A program made the translations under genes and the position numbers. From Chara braunii (lineage: Eukaryota; Streptophyta; Charophyceae; Charales; Characeae), in the NCBI GenBank assembly GCA_003427395.1, contig BFEA01000013.1, positions 6,333,732-6,355,605 of the forward strand: a DNA stretch of 21,874 nucleotides, written 5' to 3'. The notes under the pieces were generated by a model that had not been told where the DNA came from, did no database searches, and worked only from the letters and a program-made list of their open reading frames with translations. Shown piece by piece: positions 9,434 to 18,404 of this stretch (position 1 is the stretch's first letter; each line of letters starts with the position of its first letter).

Positions 9434-9897
9434 CTATGGGGCCTCCTTTACTGTCTTGAGGAGGTCACCATAGATAGGGTCCTGCGCATACGCCTCTCTA
9501 ACTTTCTGCTGCAGGTCTCTCCCTATATCCAGATAATGAACTATTGCTCCAAAGTAGTCAGCTCTCCTACTCAGAGCGTCCTCAACTACATTATACTTCC
9601 CTTTGACTGGTTTAAGCTCAAAGTCATATTGGTCTAACTTTGCGGCCCACCTAGTAAGCTTAGGCGTCATCTTGGCCTGCATCTTCAGCCACCTTAATGT
9701 CTCGTGGTCTGAGTAGACTTTGAAGTGCCTCCCAAGCAAGTAGTGCTTCCAGTGTTCTAATGCTTGCCTAAGAGCGTAGAGTTCCCTCTCGTATGTAGAT
9801 GTCGCTACCTTCTCTGAAGGCATCCTAGCAGACATGAACTTTACGGGTCTATATCTGTTGCCATCGTCTTGCTGTAATACAGCACCTATACCATATT
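9434..9897 (-). pseudogene. RNase H fragment of gypsy copy 1
   Basis: This frame holds YGIGAVLQQDDG, TSTYERELYALRQAL, FKVYSDHETLRWL and KGKYNVVEDALSRR, the order of a Ty3/gypsy RNase H followed by its tether. The first catalytic Asp (TTDAS in this family) lies beyond the break at about 9897 and is missing. The second Glu and the SDH Asp are present. The usual ADALSRR reads EDALSRR. TAG at 9434-9436 separates it from integrase in the same frame. Residues encoded to the right of 9897 come from filler, not from RNase H. Confidence 0.85.
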
Positions 9898-9961
9898 GGA
9901 AACTGTTGGTTGGTGACAGACTTTGCAACTGCGAACCTACGGACCTACGACTGCCTACCAA
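9898..9961. other. Filler DNA at the copy 1 / LTR B junction
   Basis: Positions 9898-9918 match 10618-10638 at 19 of 21 bases (chromodomain-side linker). Positions 9934-9965 match 10168-10199 (inside LTR B) at 32 of 32. The piece between them (9919-9933) is unexplained. This patchwork is typical of a deletion repaired by end joining with copied filler. Confidence 0.72.
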
Positions 9962-10321
9962 CTGTCTAAACATGAGCAAACTTCGAAAGGCCACTTCCGC
10001 ACCTTCCGAAAGTCTGTGGGCTTGGCCTTTCGAACACTGTAGCAGCTACGACCTTGACCCTTCAGGACTATAGCAGCTATGACCTTGACCTCTCCGAACA
10101 GCTACAGCTACGACTTCTAGAACTTGCCAAGACCTCTACCCTACAGATCCACAAATCGAACCCCTACAACCTACGGACCTACGACTGCCTACCAACTGTT
10201 GCGAATACACAGGTCACGGGTTCAACTCTCGGGGTCGACATGGGTACTGTACACAGATAAGTACTAGGGATCGAGCCCTGGGATCTGCATTCGCTACTGC
10301 TAACAGGTGAATACCGTTTCA
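9962..10321 (-). repeat. LTR B: truncated 3' LTR of gypsy copy 2 (U3 part only)
   Basis: It aligns with the right 390 bp or so of LTR C (from CTGTCTAAAC to GTTTCA) and stops before the TATA box, so R and U5 are gone. Its right end abuts copy 2, in the position of a polypurine tract. It contains two 31-bp repeats (10035-10096) and a perfect 12-bp inverted repeat, TTCGAAAGGCCA at 9982-9993 against TGGCCTTTCGAA at 10023-10034. Confidence 0.83.
10035..10096. repeat. Two 31-bp U3 repeats in LTR B
   Basis: Units at 10035-10065 and 10066-10096 are of the same family as those in LTRs A and C, each with a CCTTGACC core. Confidence 0.82.
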
Positions 10322-10355
10322 GTCTCGCTCGCCTAAATTCGAGGCCCTCCGAGAA

Positions 10356-10640
10356 TAATTCATTCCAACCAGATTTTTACCTTTCTTTTCTCTCTCGTAG
10401 GCTCTAACTACGTCGAGGCTCTAACTACGTCGGGAGCTTTTTCTAGGCTCTAACTCTAGTAAACCAGTGGTCGTCCTCGGGCTCCTGATAAGCAAATCGG
10501 ACCTTATACTGTTTTTGCGGACGACCTCTACCTCCTGTTCTGAATACGTCTTCACCGACAATGCCCTCAATGTCATATCTTCCATCCATGTCCGGAGGGA
10601 TCATGAATCTTCTTGATGGAAACTATTGGCTGGTGACACA
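10356..10640 (-). pseudogene. Chromodomain remnant of gypsy copy 2
   Basis: It is the nucleotide counterpart of the copy 1 chromodomain (GRGRPQKQYKVRF is still readable). A 17-bp tandem duplication at 10399-10432, with a further partial unit from 10445, replaces the sequence after WFTR and destroys the frame, so the last helix of the domain is lost. Confidence 0.65.
10399..10432. repeat. 17-bp tandem duplication in the chromodomain remnant
   Basis: AGGCTCTAACTACGTCG occurs twice in tandem (10399-10415 and 10416-10432), and its first 11 bases recur at 10445. Copy 1 has one unit. Confidence 0.9.
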
Positions 10641-11700
10641 CGGCAACAACTTCGATGCATGAAACACATGGTAGGTGTGGAGGTGTGTTGGGATCTCTAT
10701 TGTATAGGACGACCCATCCTCTCCGCCCTTAACTTCTAGGACTGGCCACGGTCCCCTGTACGCTGGCAGTAACTTCTGCGAAATGTTTTCCTCATGAGCA
10801 AACTCTTTGCACTTGACCTAGGCTAGGTCGCCTACTTGAAACTGCGACGGGCGACGGTGCTTGTTAGTCTGCTGTATCATTCGGTGTTGGGCCTTCCTAA
10901 GGTTCTCAACAACGGTAGCTAACTTCCTAGTACCGAGCAGTAGCCTATGAATCTGGTCCCGGTTAAGTCCTTCAAACGATCTGCGCGGTCTGAAGGACTT
11001 ATGCAGCTCATTGGGAGTACGACAAGTGGCTAAGCGCACGCTATTGTTATACGCATTGGCTACCTTGGGAAACATCTCGTCCCAGTTGACTTGATCTGGT
11101 CTAATGTACATGCGCAGAACTTGCTGCACGATCTTATTCATCTGCTCGGTCTGACCGTTAGTCTCTGGGTGACAGCAGACGACATTAGCAATTTTGACCC
11201 GTATACTTTCATTAATTCCTGCCAGTTCTGACTTGTAAACCAGGTATCTCTACCACTAACTATGGACAATGGGATCCCGTGCTCACTAACCCAAAAGTCA
11301 AAAAACTTCTGAATGACTAACTTTGTACGGGTTCTGCGGGGAAGGGAACAAAAACAGCATATTTGCTAAATCTATCTACTATTACCATGACTTGGTTTTT
11401 TCCATGTCTGCTTTTAACACTAGCATCCATGAAGTCAATGGAGACTGAATCTCCAGGCTGATCAGGAATAGGCAAGGGTCGAAGAAGACCTAGAGGGGCG
11501 CGCATAGTTATTTTATTCCTTTGACAGACTTTGCAATTGCGAACATACTCTATGCAGTCAGCTTTCATTCCTGGCCAAGTATACGCATGCATCGGATTGG
11601 CTAGAGTTTTTTGCCAATCGAAATGTCCCTCTGTGTCGTGGCATTCCCCTAGGATCAAACTACGGATTTCCTCACTATTAGGAACGCACAGACGGTCTAT
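10641..11700 (-). pseudogene. Integrase of gypsy copy 2
   Basis: The zinc finger is intact (HDTEGHFDW and CKVC). The core begins SIDFMD, but the second catalytic Asp is replaced: the motif reads IVSGRD, with GGT at 11252-11254, where copy 1 reads IVSDRD. A frame change follows FPAEPV near 11320. The C-terminal part (10818-11141) lacks eight codons present in copy 1 (LLGTRKLA against RPGTREFALQHEKELA) and stops at TAG 10818-10820, where copy 1 has Trp in VGDLVWIK. The protein cannot act as an integrase. Confidence 0.87.
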
Positions 11701-12260
11701 TATGTTGGTCTTCTCGACAGTAATCTCTCTGTAGTGCGGTAATGTGGTTCAATATCTAGGGCCTCCTTAACTTTCTTGAGGAGGTCACCATAAATAAGGT
11801 CCTGCGCATACGCCTGTCTTACTTTCACTTGCAGGTTTGTCCCTATATCCAGACAGTGAACTAAAGCTCCAAAGTAATATGATCTCCTACTTAGAGCATC
11901 CGCAACTACATTATACTTGCCTTTGACTAATTTTAGCTCAAAGTCATATTGATATATCTCAACGGCCCACCTAGTTAGCTTGGGTGTCATTTTGGCCTGC
12001 GTTTTCAGCCACCTAAGAGTCTCGTGGTTTGAATAAACCTTGAAGTGCCTCCAAAGCAGGTAATGCTTCCAATGCTCTACGGCGTGCCTGAGAGCGTAGA
12101 GTTCTCTTTCGTAAGTCGAGGTAGCTACTTTCTTAGAGGGCATCCTCGCTGACATGAGCTCTACGGCTCTATAGCCATTTCCGTCATCCTGCTGCAACAC
12201 GGCGCCTATACCATACTAACTTGCGTCCGTGGTGACGACAAATGGCAAGGACGGATCTGC
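11700..12260 (-). pseudogene. RNase H of gypsy copy 2
   Basis: TTDAS (first catalytic Asp) is followed by TAG at 12216-12218, then YGIGAVLQQDDG, TSTYERELYALRHAV, and VYSNHETLRWL with Asn (AAC, 12027-12029) where copy 1 has the catalytic Asp. ADALSRR is intact. The downstream linker loses its frame near 11720 (LLSRR against copy 1 LLFEKTN). Confidence 0.85.
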
Positions 12261-12335
12261 TACCTTGCGGACAGGATACTCTATCAACGCTCGCTTTAAC
12301 GTCTTCAGAGCGCATGTACAATCTTTGTCCCACTT

Positions 12336-13255
12336 TCAGATCGCTTCTTTCTTTAGCAAGCTGCGAAGGGGAGCGACGATGGTGAAGAAGTTCCTTACGA
12401 ACTTCCTATAATAATTAGGTAGGCCTAAGAACGACCACAATTTTGTCATCGTGCGGGGCGTCGACCAATCTCTAATCGTCGCTATCTTACTATCCTCGGG
12501 TCTAATCCCATCTTCGTCGAAAACGTGGCCCAAGTACAGGACTTGTGTCTTGGCCCACTCGCACTTCTTCACATTGATCTTGAAGTTAGCCTCCCTTAAC
12601 TTCTCCAAGACCTGCCTCAAATGACCCTGACGCTCTTGGAGGGTCTTACCTAGAACTACTATACCGTCTAAGTAGACTACAACAAATCTATCTAACCAAG
12701 GCCTAAACACATCATTCATACAACGCTGGAATATGGCTGGCACATTGGTCATTCCAAAGGGCATCACGATGAACTCATAATACCCATATCTAGTCCGGAA
12801 AGCAGTCTTGAACTGGTCATCAGGATGAACTTCTATCTGATGATATCCAGACTTCAAATGTACCTTTGAAAAATACCTGCAGCCCTGCACCCGATCCAAA
12901 AGATCGTCTATCATGGGCAGCGACTCAGGATTCTTCACTGTAATAGCATTCAAACACCTATAATCGATACACATAAGTAACTCTCCCTCCTTCTCGGGGA
13001 CAAACAAAACTGGTGCTCCAAAAGGAGAGGAACTGGGCCTAATCCAACCCTTTTCGAGGAGTTAGTCTAACTCCTTACAAAACTCCTCTAACTCCCTTGG
13101 GGACATCCTGTAGACCGCGCCCTTAGGAGTCTTACTGCCAGGCTCTATCTCGATTCTATGCTCGATTGGCCGCGGCACTACTACTGTTGGCGGCTCTGCC
13201 AAATCTTTGAACTCTTCAAGCAGCTTGGCAATAGCTGGGTCTATTGGCTTCTCTT
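12336..13255 (-). pseudogene. Reverse transcriptase of gypsy copy 2
   Basis: The translation gives the expected gypsy RT order: EPGSKTPKGAVYRMSP, WIRPSSSPFGAPVLFVPEK, MCIDYRCLNAIT, YFSKVHLKSGYHQI, FRTRYGYYEFIVMPFGM, VVYLDGIVV, VKKCEW and YLGHVFDEDGI. Motif A has His (CAT, 12858-12860) in place of its catalytic Asp. Motif C reads YLDG (GGT, 12663-12665) rather than YLDD. TAA at 13062-13064 interrupts ELDELLEKG. Two of three metal-binding acids are gone, so it would be inactive even without the stop. Confidence 0.92.
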
Positions 13256-13290
13256 AAGTAGGCAAAACATGTTCTTCTAACTTCTTTTTT

Positions 13291-13929
13291 TTAACTAATC
13301 GCGCGAACGCGGGAGCACTGAGACAGCAGTGTGCCAGAGAGCAGACGGGCAATCTTAACCTCACCTAATGGACAAGGGAGCCTACACTCATGCTCTCTCA
13401 AGAGAAGTGTGGCCCCTGCTGCCTCTCCCCAGTCCATACCTAGGACTACGTCAAAAGGGAGGTTGTCCTCTACGAGGAGAGTCAGAGAGTGGAGGACTTT
13501 CTCTACCTTGCCATCTTTCTCTAAGCGCAGATATGCCTGGACTCCCTCAACGTAATCCTCAACACGCATGGTGTGGTTGTCTGCGAGAATACTGACTATG
13601 GGGTCTTCCAACTTCTGGACTTTCAAGCCTAGCCTTAGCTTCTTCAGCGCTCTGCGGCTAATATAGCTACGGGTAGCCCCTGAGTTTATGAGGGCCCCTA
13701 CTCTACTTCTAAAAACTTCTAAATCTACCAAGACAAGTTGTCCTTTACTCTCCTTCTTCATTTTGGCGCAGGTCGGCATCCTCTCCTTCAATTCCTCTGC
13801 CAGACCTATGAGGGAAGTGCCTAGAGAAACTCTAACACAAACAGTCTCTGGACAGCTAACTAGACACTGGCCTGCAACGTCTACCATAGGCTCATATGGT
13901 GTGAGAGTTTCCTGGTGGTGCGTGCACAC
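13291..13929 (-). pseudogene. Aspartic protease of gypsy copy 2
   Basis: The 212-residue open stretch contains ALINSGATRSYIS, the retropepsin active-site loop, with Asn (AAC, 13684-13686) in place of the catalytic Asp of DSGAT. Further on, DVVLGMDWG is the conserved C-terminal part of gypsy proteases. It lies between the Gag zinc knuckle and RT, in a different frame from RT. The catalytic substitution would abolish Gag-Pol processing. Confidence 0.85.
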
Positions 13930-14024
13930 TTCCCCACATGGCCTAATGGTAAGGGCAGTTGCGACCCCTACCGACGGCTGCTTTTTGACCCCTGGGCAGC
14001 GAATCGGGCTTCCCTATACTTTGG

Positions 14025-14066
14025 ACAGTATTTAATGATACGGGTAGGGTCACCACAATAAATGCA
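14025..14066 (-). pseudogene. Gag zinc knuckle with His replaced by Arg
   Basis: CIYCGDPTRIIKYC has the CX2CX4-X-X4C spacing of a nucleocapsid CCHC knuckle, but the third ligand is Arg instead of His. It is preceded in frame by a TAG. It sits between Gag and the protease, where a nucleocapsid knuckle belongs. Confidence 0.62.
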
Positions 14067-14800
14067 CTACCCTGCTCCATTCGCTGTTGCCAGACTCTTT
14101 GGTCCAAGCCCAGATCTTCCCAAGGCCTGCCCTGTCGCCACCCTGGGTGCCAACCTTCTCTCCTTTGACGTGATCCTCCACCTCTGCGCTGTGGTGATCG
14201 ACTGGGCCCTGAACGATTCGGCGGGGGTCCTTGACCCCTACCTCCCTCTTGGCGGTTCCTTTGGCCGCCAACCCATGTGCGCCAGGAGCTCGACCACCCA
14301 TGGTCTGGCCCCCTTGGCCCTGGCCTCCTCCTCTACCCTGCGGCCTCCCTCCAGCCGCGACAGCAGCGTAGGTCTTCCCCTAGCCTACACTACTGTCTTC
14401 CTCTTCTAGCCCCCACTCTATCTGGTTGTAGGGGACTTCGTCAGTACCACCCTCATCTAAAGTAATGATCAGGTGATCCTTAGCCCTGACCTGTCCTGAG
14501 ATTGCACGACCTTTCCACTTCTTTCCCTTATCAAAATCCTTGTGCCAGAAGGTGGAAACTGGCATGGATTTGGCCTCGAACAAGACCATCTCTCTACTCA
14601 ACGCGTCATACGTGGTGCTGGCCTATTGGGTCTTTCCAAAGAAATGCCCTCGTAAGGGCTCTGGCATGGCACGATAAAATAAATTAACTAACTGGGTCTC
14701 AGTGGCCCTGTGGTCTCGGATGGCTACCAGATTGTCCATAACTGCTTTGAGAACTCTCGCACTCTTCCACTGTCGTGAGTGGATTGTCTGCAGTTTGTCA
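14067..14800 (-). pseudogene. Gag C-terminal region of gypsy copy 2
   Basis: The Gag reading continues after a frameshift at about 14805 as ASDKLQTIHSRQWKSARVL, then LVNLFYRAMPEPLRGHF, the end of a retrotransposon Gag domain. TAG at 14623-14625 follows, then TTYDALSREMVLFEAKS and a charged linker ending WGLEEEDSSVG. A Pro/Gly-rich tail precedes the knuckle. It is broken by at least one frameshift and two stops. Confidence 0.7.
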
Positions 14801-15896
14801 GAGGCCCTGACGCCTCATGTGACGTGCGAACCTCTCTCTCAGGAGTTTGAGGAAGGTGTGAACAGGGGTAAGTTTATAATGCGCAACCATATTGTGTTCA
14901 CAATCGGCTGCGCGCGCGAGGGACCTGGCAAAACTGTCCGCTTCATCTTTTAACGCATGGAAGGCCACGAGGACTTGTTCCTCTGGCGCTATGTGCTGCA
15001 AATACACGCATGTGTTGATACTAGCCTCCCAGTTATCAAAGTTTCCGTCCTTTTTCCCGCCATACGAGTCAGGAAACTTGAGCTTGACAGACTTTTTGCG
15101 GGGACGCGCTTCGGCCTCTACAGTGGCCACTACTTTGGCGCCCTCAATGGTGCCTGCGCAGAATTTCTCTGCGATGTCCTTTAGCTTTCTGACTTCGGTC
15201 CCTACATGGGTCATTACATTGCGCGCGAAGTCCCAAAAACCAGGCCGGATGGAGTGGAGGGCCATTTCTTGGCCCCTAACAGATTGATGGTGCTTGGTCC
15301 AGGCCATGCCTAGGAGCTCGATGCTCCCAAGGATCTTGTCTAACTTAGCCTGAACATCAGGCTGGGCCTCTACTTCCTGTTTACAAGTCTGTAAACTTTC
15401 CACCTCCGTCCTCCTCTTCTTCTCCCTTGCCAGGCGGAACTTCCAGTCCAACCTCTTCTCATTCTTGATGGCCTGGCGTTCTAGGGGATCACTCGTCGCC
15501 TCAATCTCCCTGATTGCTGCTTCCTTCTCCTCCTGAGGTATATATAGCATTGCCTCCTCATCTTCTCCCAATGATAAATTAGCCACCCACTCGGATATCC
15601 TCTTCTCCACCCACGGGTCGTCTTCCTTCGTGCCACTACTCTCTCCTCTGCCCCCCATGCCTTTTCTTCTGAGGGGCTCTTCTTCTGGTTGCTCCTCTTT
15701 AATCTCTTCCTCTACCGCAGCCCTCATTCTCTCCTCCTCTTCTTGTTGCAATCTTTTCATCTCCTCCTCCAACTTCTTCTTCTTTGTCGCCTGCTCCTCG
15801 GCTATCATCTTCATCTTTGCCTGTCTAAGGAACTCCTTCTCTTTTCTTTCTCTGAGGATGGCACGGCCTGCTCGTCTTGGGCCTTGCTATACGGCA
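14798..15896 (-). pseudogene. Gag of gypsy copy 2 (coiled coil plus retrotransposon Gag domain)
   Basis: The 338-residue frame (14798-15814) starts with a Lys/Glu-rich coiled coil (residues 5-48). An acidic segment with ISEWVANLSLGEDEEAM (73-89) follows, then a second charged helix (93-165). A capsid-type Gag domain starts at KLKFPDSYGG (244-253) and continues through FDNWEASINTCVYLQ and FLKLLRERF. An upstream ATG at 15894-15896 opens MPYSKAQDEQAV in a frame offset by one small indel in an A/G-rich run near 15845, probably the original start. The frame ends early at TGA 14798 by frameshift, with the rest of Gag readable in another frame. Confidence 0.85.
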
Positions 15897-16507
15897 TGGT
15901 GCTCTTCCCGCTACGAGTGTCAACCATGCTGATAAGTGCACAACCGGGCAACGGTTCCAAACCTCACCACTTAGACCTCGACACCTAATTGACTGGACAT
16001 AAACTAAATCTAAAAGACCACAGAACCCAAGTAGGATCCTGTCAACTAGGGTCTCTAGCCTAGACCTAAGCTATGGCTGTCACTACAAGACTTGTTGCTG
16101 ATCAGGAGACATTTAAGGAGATCCCCCCATGAATTATTTAACGTCGCAGACAGGACGACACGATCAGCAAGTCCTCTCAAGACTTAGATAGCCTGTTGTG
16201 CAGCCCACAGGTCGGATTTTGGGCCTACCGTGCCACACCGAGCAGCCCGCCGGTCAGTACCGGTCCTTAGGAGGGTTCGTGTCCTCTGGGACAGCCGAGT
16301 CGCCAGACACGGCCTTTAGCGCTACTCAGCCCGTGTGGGTTTGGTCAACAAGGCTCTATCCTTCATACACGGAGTTCCTATCACCTGCACAGAAGAGACT
16401 CGAAGCAGAAAGAAGAGACAGACAGACTCATCAAGTACCATAGGGTGAGTGCACATCAATAGGGTGAGGGGATAGGCTAAGGGCTTGGCGAGAATATACC
16501 AACTCCA

Positions 16508-16642
16508 ACTTGGTCAATGTCGCAGTCAACAGCCTTGGTCAACAATGGTCAAACCCCAAGTCAACGCTTTGGTCAACCTTGGTCAACGCCCAAGTCAACT
16601 TCGATCAACCTCGTGGTCAACACCTTGGTCAACCTCCAACCC
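16508..16642 (-). promoter_or_regulatory. Cluster of ten W-box motifs in the gypsy leader
   Basis: RGTCAA, which is TTGAC[C/T] on the element's sense strand, occurs ten times in 135 bp, often as TTGGTCAAC. One more lies at about 16339. TTGAC[C/T] is the established WRKY transcription-factor site. Regulation by WRKY is inferred; a degenerate minisatellite is the alternative. Confidence 0.6.
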
Positions 16643-16842
16643 GGCTATGGCTGTCGCTTTTTTCTTCCTCACCACCCTTCTTCTTCGTCCCTCCTTCCTC
16701 TTCCTCAGCTATGGCTCTTCTCTTCTTTTTCGTCTCTCCCTCCTCCTCTCTCGTTAATTTTCTTCCATCCTTTCTCCGTGTCCGAGATCCGCGACTATGG
16801 CCGCCTTCTTCTTCCTTGGGCCGCACAACCAATCTTGTATCG

Positions 16843-17000
<158 letters not shown>

Positions 17001-17156
17001 GTCTTCTTTGCAGGTACGCGGCACCTTCCTCCACCAGCGCAGCTATGGCGGACTTCTTCTTCGGTGATGGCGAACCTCAACTGTGGCGCACTTCGGCTAT
17101 GGCGCCCCACTTCAGCATACCGCGGACAACAACGGCGCGTGAGATAGCGGGTACCT

Positions 17157-17168
17157 GCTCCAATACCA
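17157..17168 (-). other. Primer binding site (initiator Met tRNA) of gypsy copy 2
   Basis: The minus strand reads TGGTATTGGAGC one base after the LTR C end. The plant tRNA-iMet primer site is TGGTATCAGAGC, two mismatches away. This fixes the LTR C inner boundary at 17170. Confidence 0.85.
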
Positions 17169-17584
17169 ATGCAATCAGACTCGCATTCTTTTCCACTCTG
17201 CACTCATGCAAACAGATGGCGAGACACTAGCGCACAGCGCCCACTCAAAGCTTGGAGATATGGAAGTCGTCAACACAATTCAAATACCAGCTCGCTTTAA
17301 CAAGTAATGCCGCATCAGCACCTGTACCCACCAACTCTCGTCTCCCTCTTCAACACCACTGTTCGTTTTCACTCAACTATGGATCACTCTGATATCCCAC
17401 ACGCATACATACACCCTCGTACACACTCACTCGCCTATCAGCTATGGCGGCAATGGTCGTTGTCCCTCTACAACTACGTCTAACTATCTCCTTCAAGCCC
17501 ACTCCTACCGGCAGAGGGGAAGGAGCCTAAATCGACGGACTTGGACCGCGAAACCAAGCACGTCGCATACTTGAGNGTTAAGGA

Positions 17585-17644
17585 CACTTCTTCGTGTGTT
17601 GTACGCTCGACGAACACTTCTTCGTGTGTTGTACGCTCGACGAA
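17585..17644. repeat. 30-bp perfect tandem duplication inside LTR C
   Basis: A unit starting CACTTCTTCGTGTG and ending GCTCGACGAA occurs at 17585-17614 and 17615-17644. LTR A has no counterpart. The ambiguous base N at 17576 lies just to the left. Confidence 0.93.
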
Positions 17645-17815
17645 TGGGACTAAGCAGGGCGCTAGCCAGACTTCTGAGGCCTCTGCTTTGACATGCACCG
17701 ATATTCATAACCTAAGGAGCGCTAGCTATGATGAATTTACCTCGCACAAGTCGCTCAGACAGCGCTTCCGCATGGCTTACGCAGGAATGAATGAATGGCT
17801 GGGCGCTGCCTCTTG

Positions 17816-17822
17816 ATTTATA
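17816..17822 (-). promoter_or_regulatory. TATA box of LTR C
   Basis: TATAAAT on the minus strand, conserved in LTR A. It would start the element's RNA near 17785, giving about 615 bp of U3 and the same again of R plus U5. Confidence 0.6.
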
Positions 17823-18081
17823 CTTCTGTAACTCGTTGGTCTGCCCCTTTCCCATGCCCCTGGTGCACACAGTCCCACACGGTACTTGCTTGACTGGACT
17901 ATGACTAAATGGGACCACTACCGCTGACTGCATGGGTTTGGACTACCAACTCGATGCAATCGCACTGCCGACGTACCGCAGTTGGGCTCACCACTTGCCC
18001 ACTTGCCTCTGTCTAAACGTGAGCAAACTTCGAAAGGCCACTTCCGAACCTTCCGAAAGTCTGTGGGCTTGGCTTTTCGAA

Positions 18082-18174
18082 CACTGTAGCAGCTACGACC
18101 TTGACCATTCAGGATTGTGGCAGCTACAACCTTGACCCTTCAGGACTATAGCAGCTACGGCCTCGACCTCTCAG
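18082..18174. repeat. Three 31-bp U3 repeats in LTR C
   Basis: Units at 18082-18112, 18113-18143 and 18144-18174 share GCAGCTAC and end CAG. The first two have CCTTGACC and the third CCTCGACC. A degenerate fourth follows. The region lies upstream of the TATA box in the element's own orientation, where enhancers sit. Confidence 0.87.
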
Positions 18175-18404
18175 AACAGGTACAGCTACGACTTCTAGAA
18201 CTCGCTAACACCTCTCCCCGACGGATCGACAGATCGAACCCCTACAACCTACGGACCTACGACTGCCTACCAACCGTTGCGAATACACAGGTCACGGGTT
18301 CAACTCTCGGGGTCGACATGGGTATTGTACACAGGTAAGGTAAGGACTAGGGATCGAGCTCTGGTATCTGCATTCGCTACTGCTAATAGGTGAATACCGT
18401 TTCA

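Larger units (their letters stand above)
7042..9897 (-). mobile_element. Gypsy copy 1: Ty3/gypsy chromovirus-like, 5' half deleted
   Basis: Read on the minus strand it retains RNase H, integrase (HHCC zinc finger, core, C-terminal domain), chromodomain, polypurine tract and 3' LTR A. Everything upstream (LTR, leader, Gag, protease, RT, start of RNase H) is missing. It breaks at about 9897, where filler DNA joins it to LTR B. The remaining pol frame has only three nonsense codons (TAG 9434-9436, TAG 9137-9139, TGA 8789-8791) and one small deletion near 8290, so it is better preserved than copy 2. The base left of LTR A is preceded by AAATA, which does not match the bases right of LTR C. Confidence 0.83.
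17170..18404 (-). repeat. LTR C: 5' LTR of gypsy copy 2
   Basis: 1235 bp, plus strand TGCAATCAG ... CCGTTTCA. The inner end is set by the primer site and the outer end by loss of similarity to LTRs A and B after GTTTCA. It contains three 31-bp U3 repeats (18082-18174), a TATA box at 17816-17822 and a 30-bp tandem duplication beside an undetermined base (17576). Confidence 0.87.

Noticed and set aside
8624-10260. Plus-strand open frames across the gypsy copies
   Set aside because: They are antisense to integrase and RNase H or fall in LTR repeats, with no independent support.
15900-15930. An alternative primer binding site (minus TGGTTGACACTCGTAGC) just before Gag
   Set aside because: The site at 17157-17168 matches tRNA-iMet and sits exactly at the LTR C boundary confirmed by LTR A; the other would need a 2.5-kb LTR with no matching copy.
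16508-16642. Regular short repeats that could suggest a CRISPR-like array
   Set aside because: The repeated word is only 6-9 bases, spacing is irregular, and the context is a eukaryotic retrotransposon leader.
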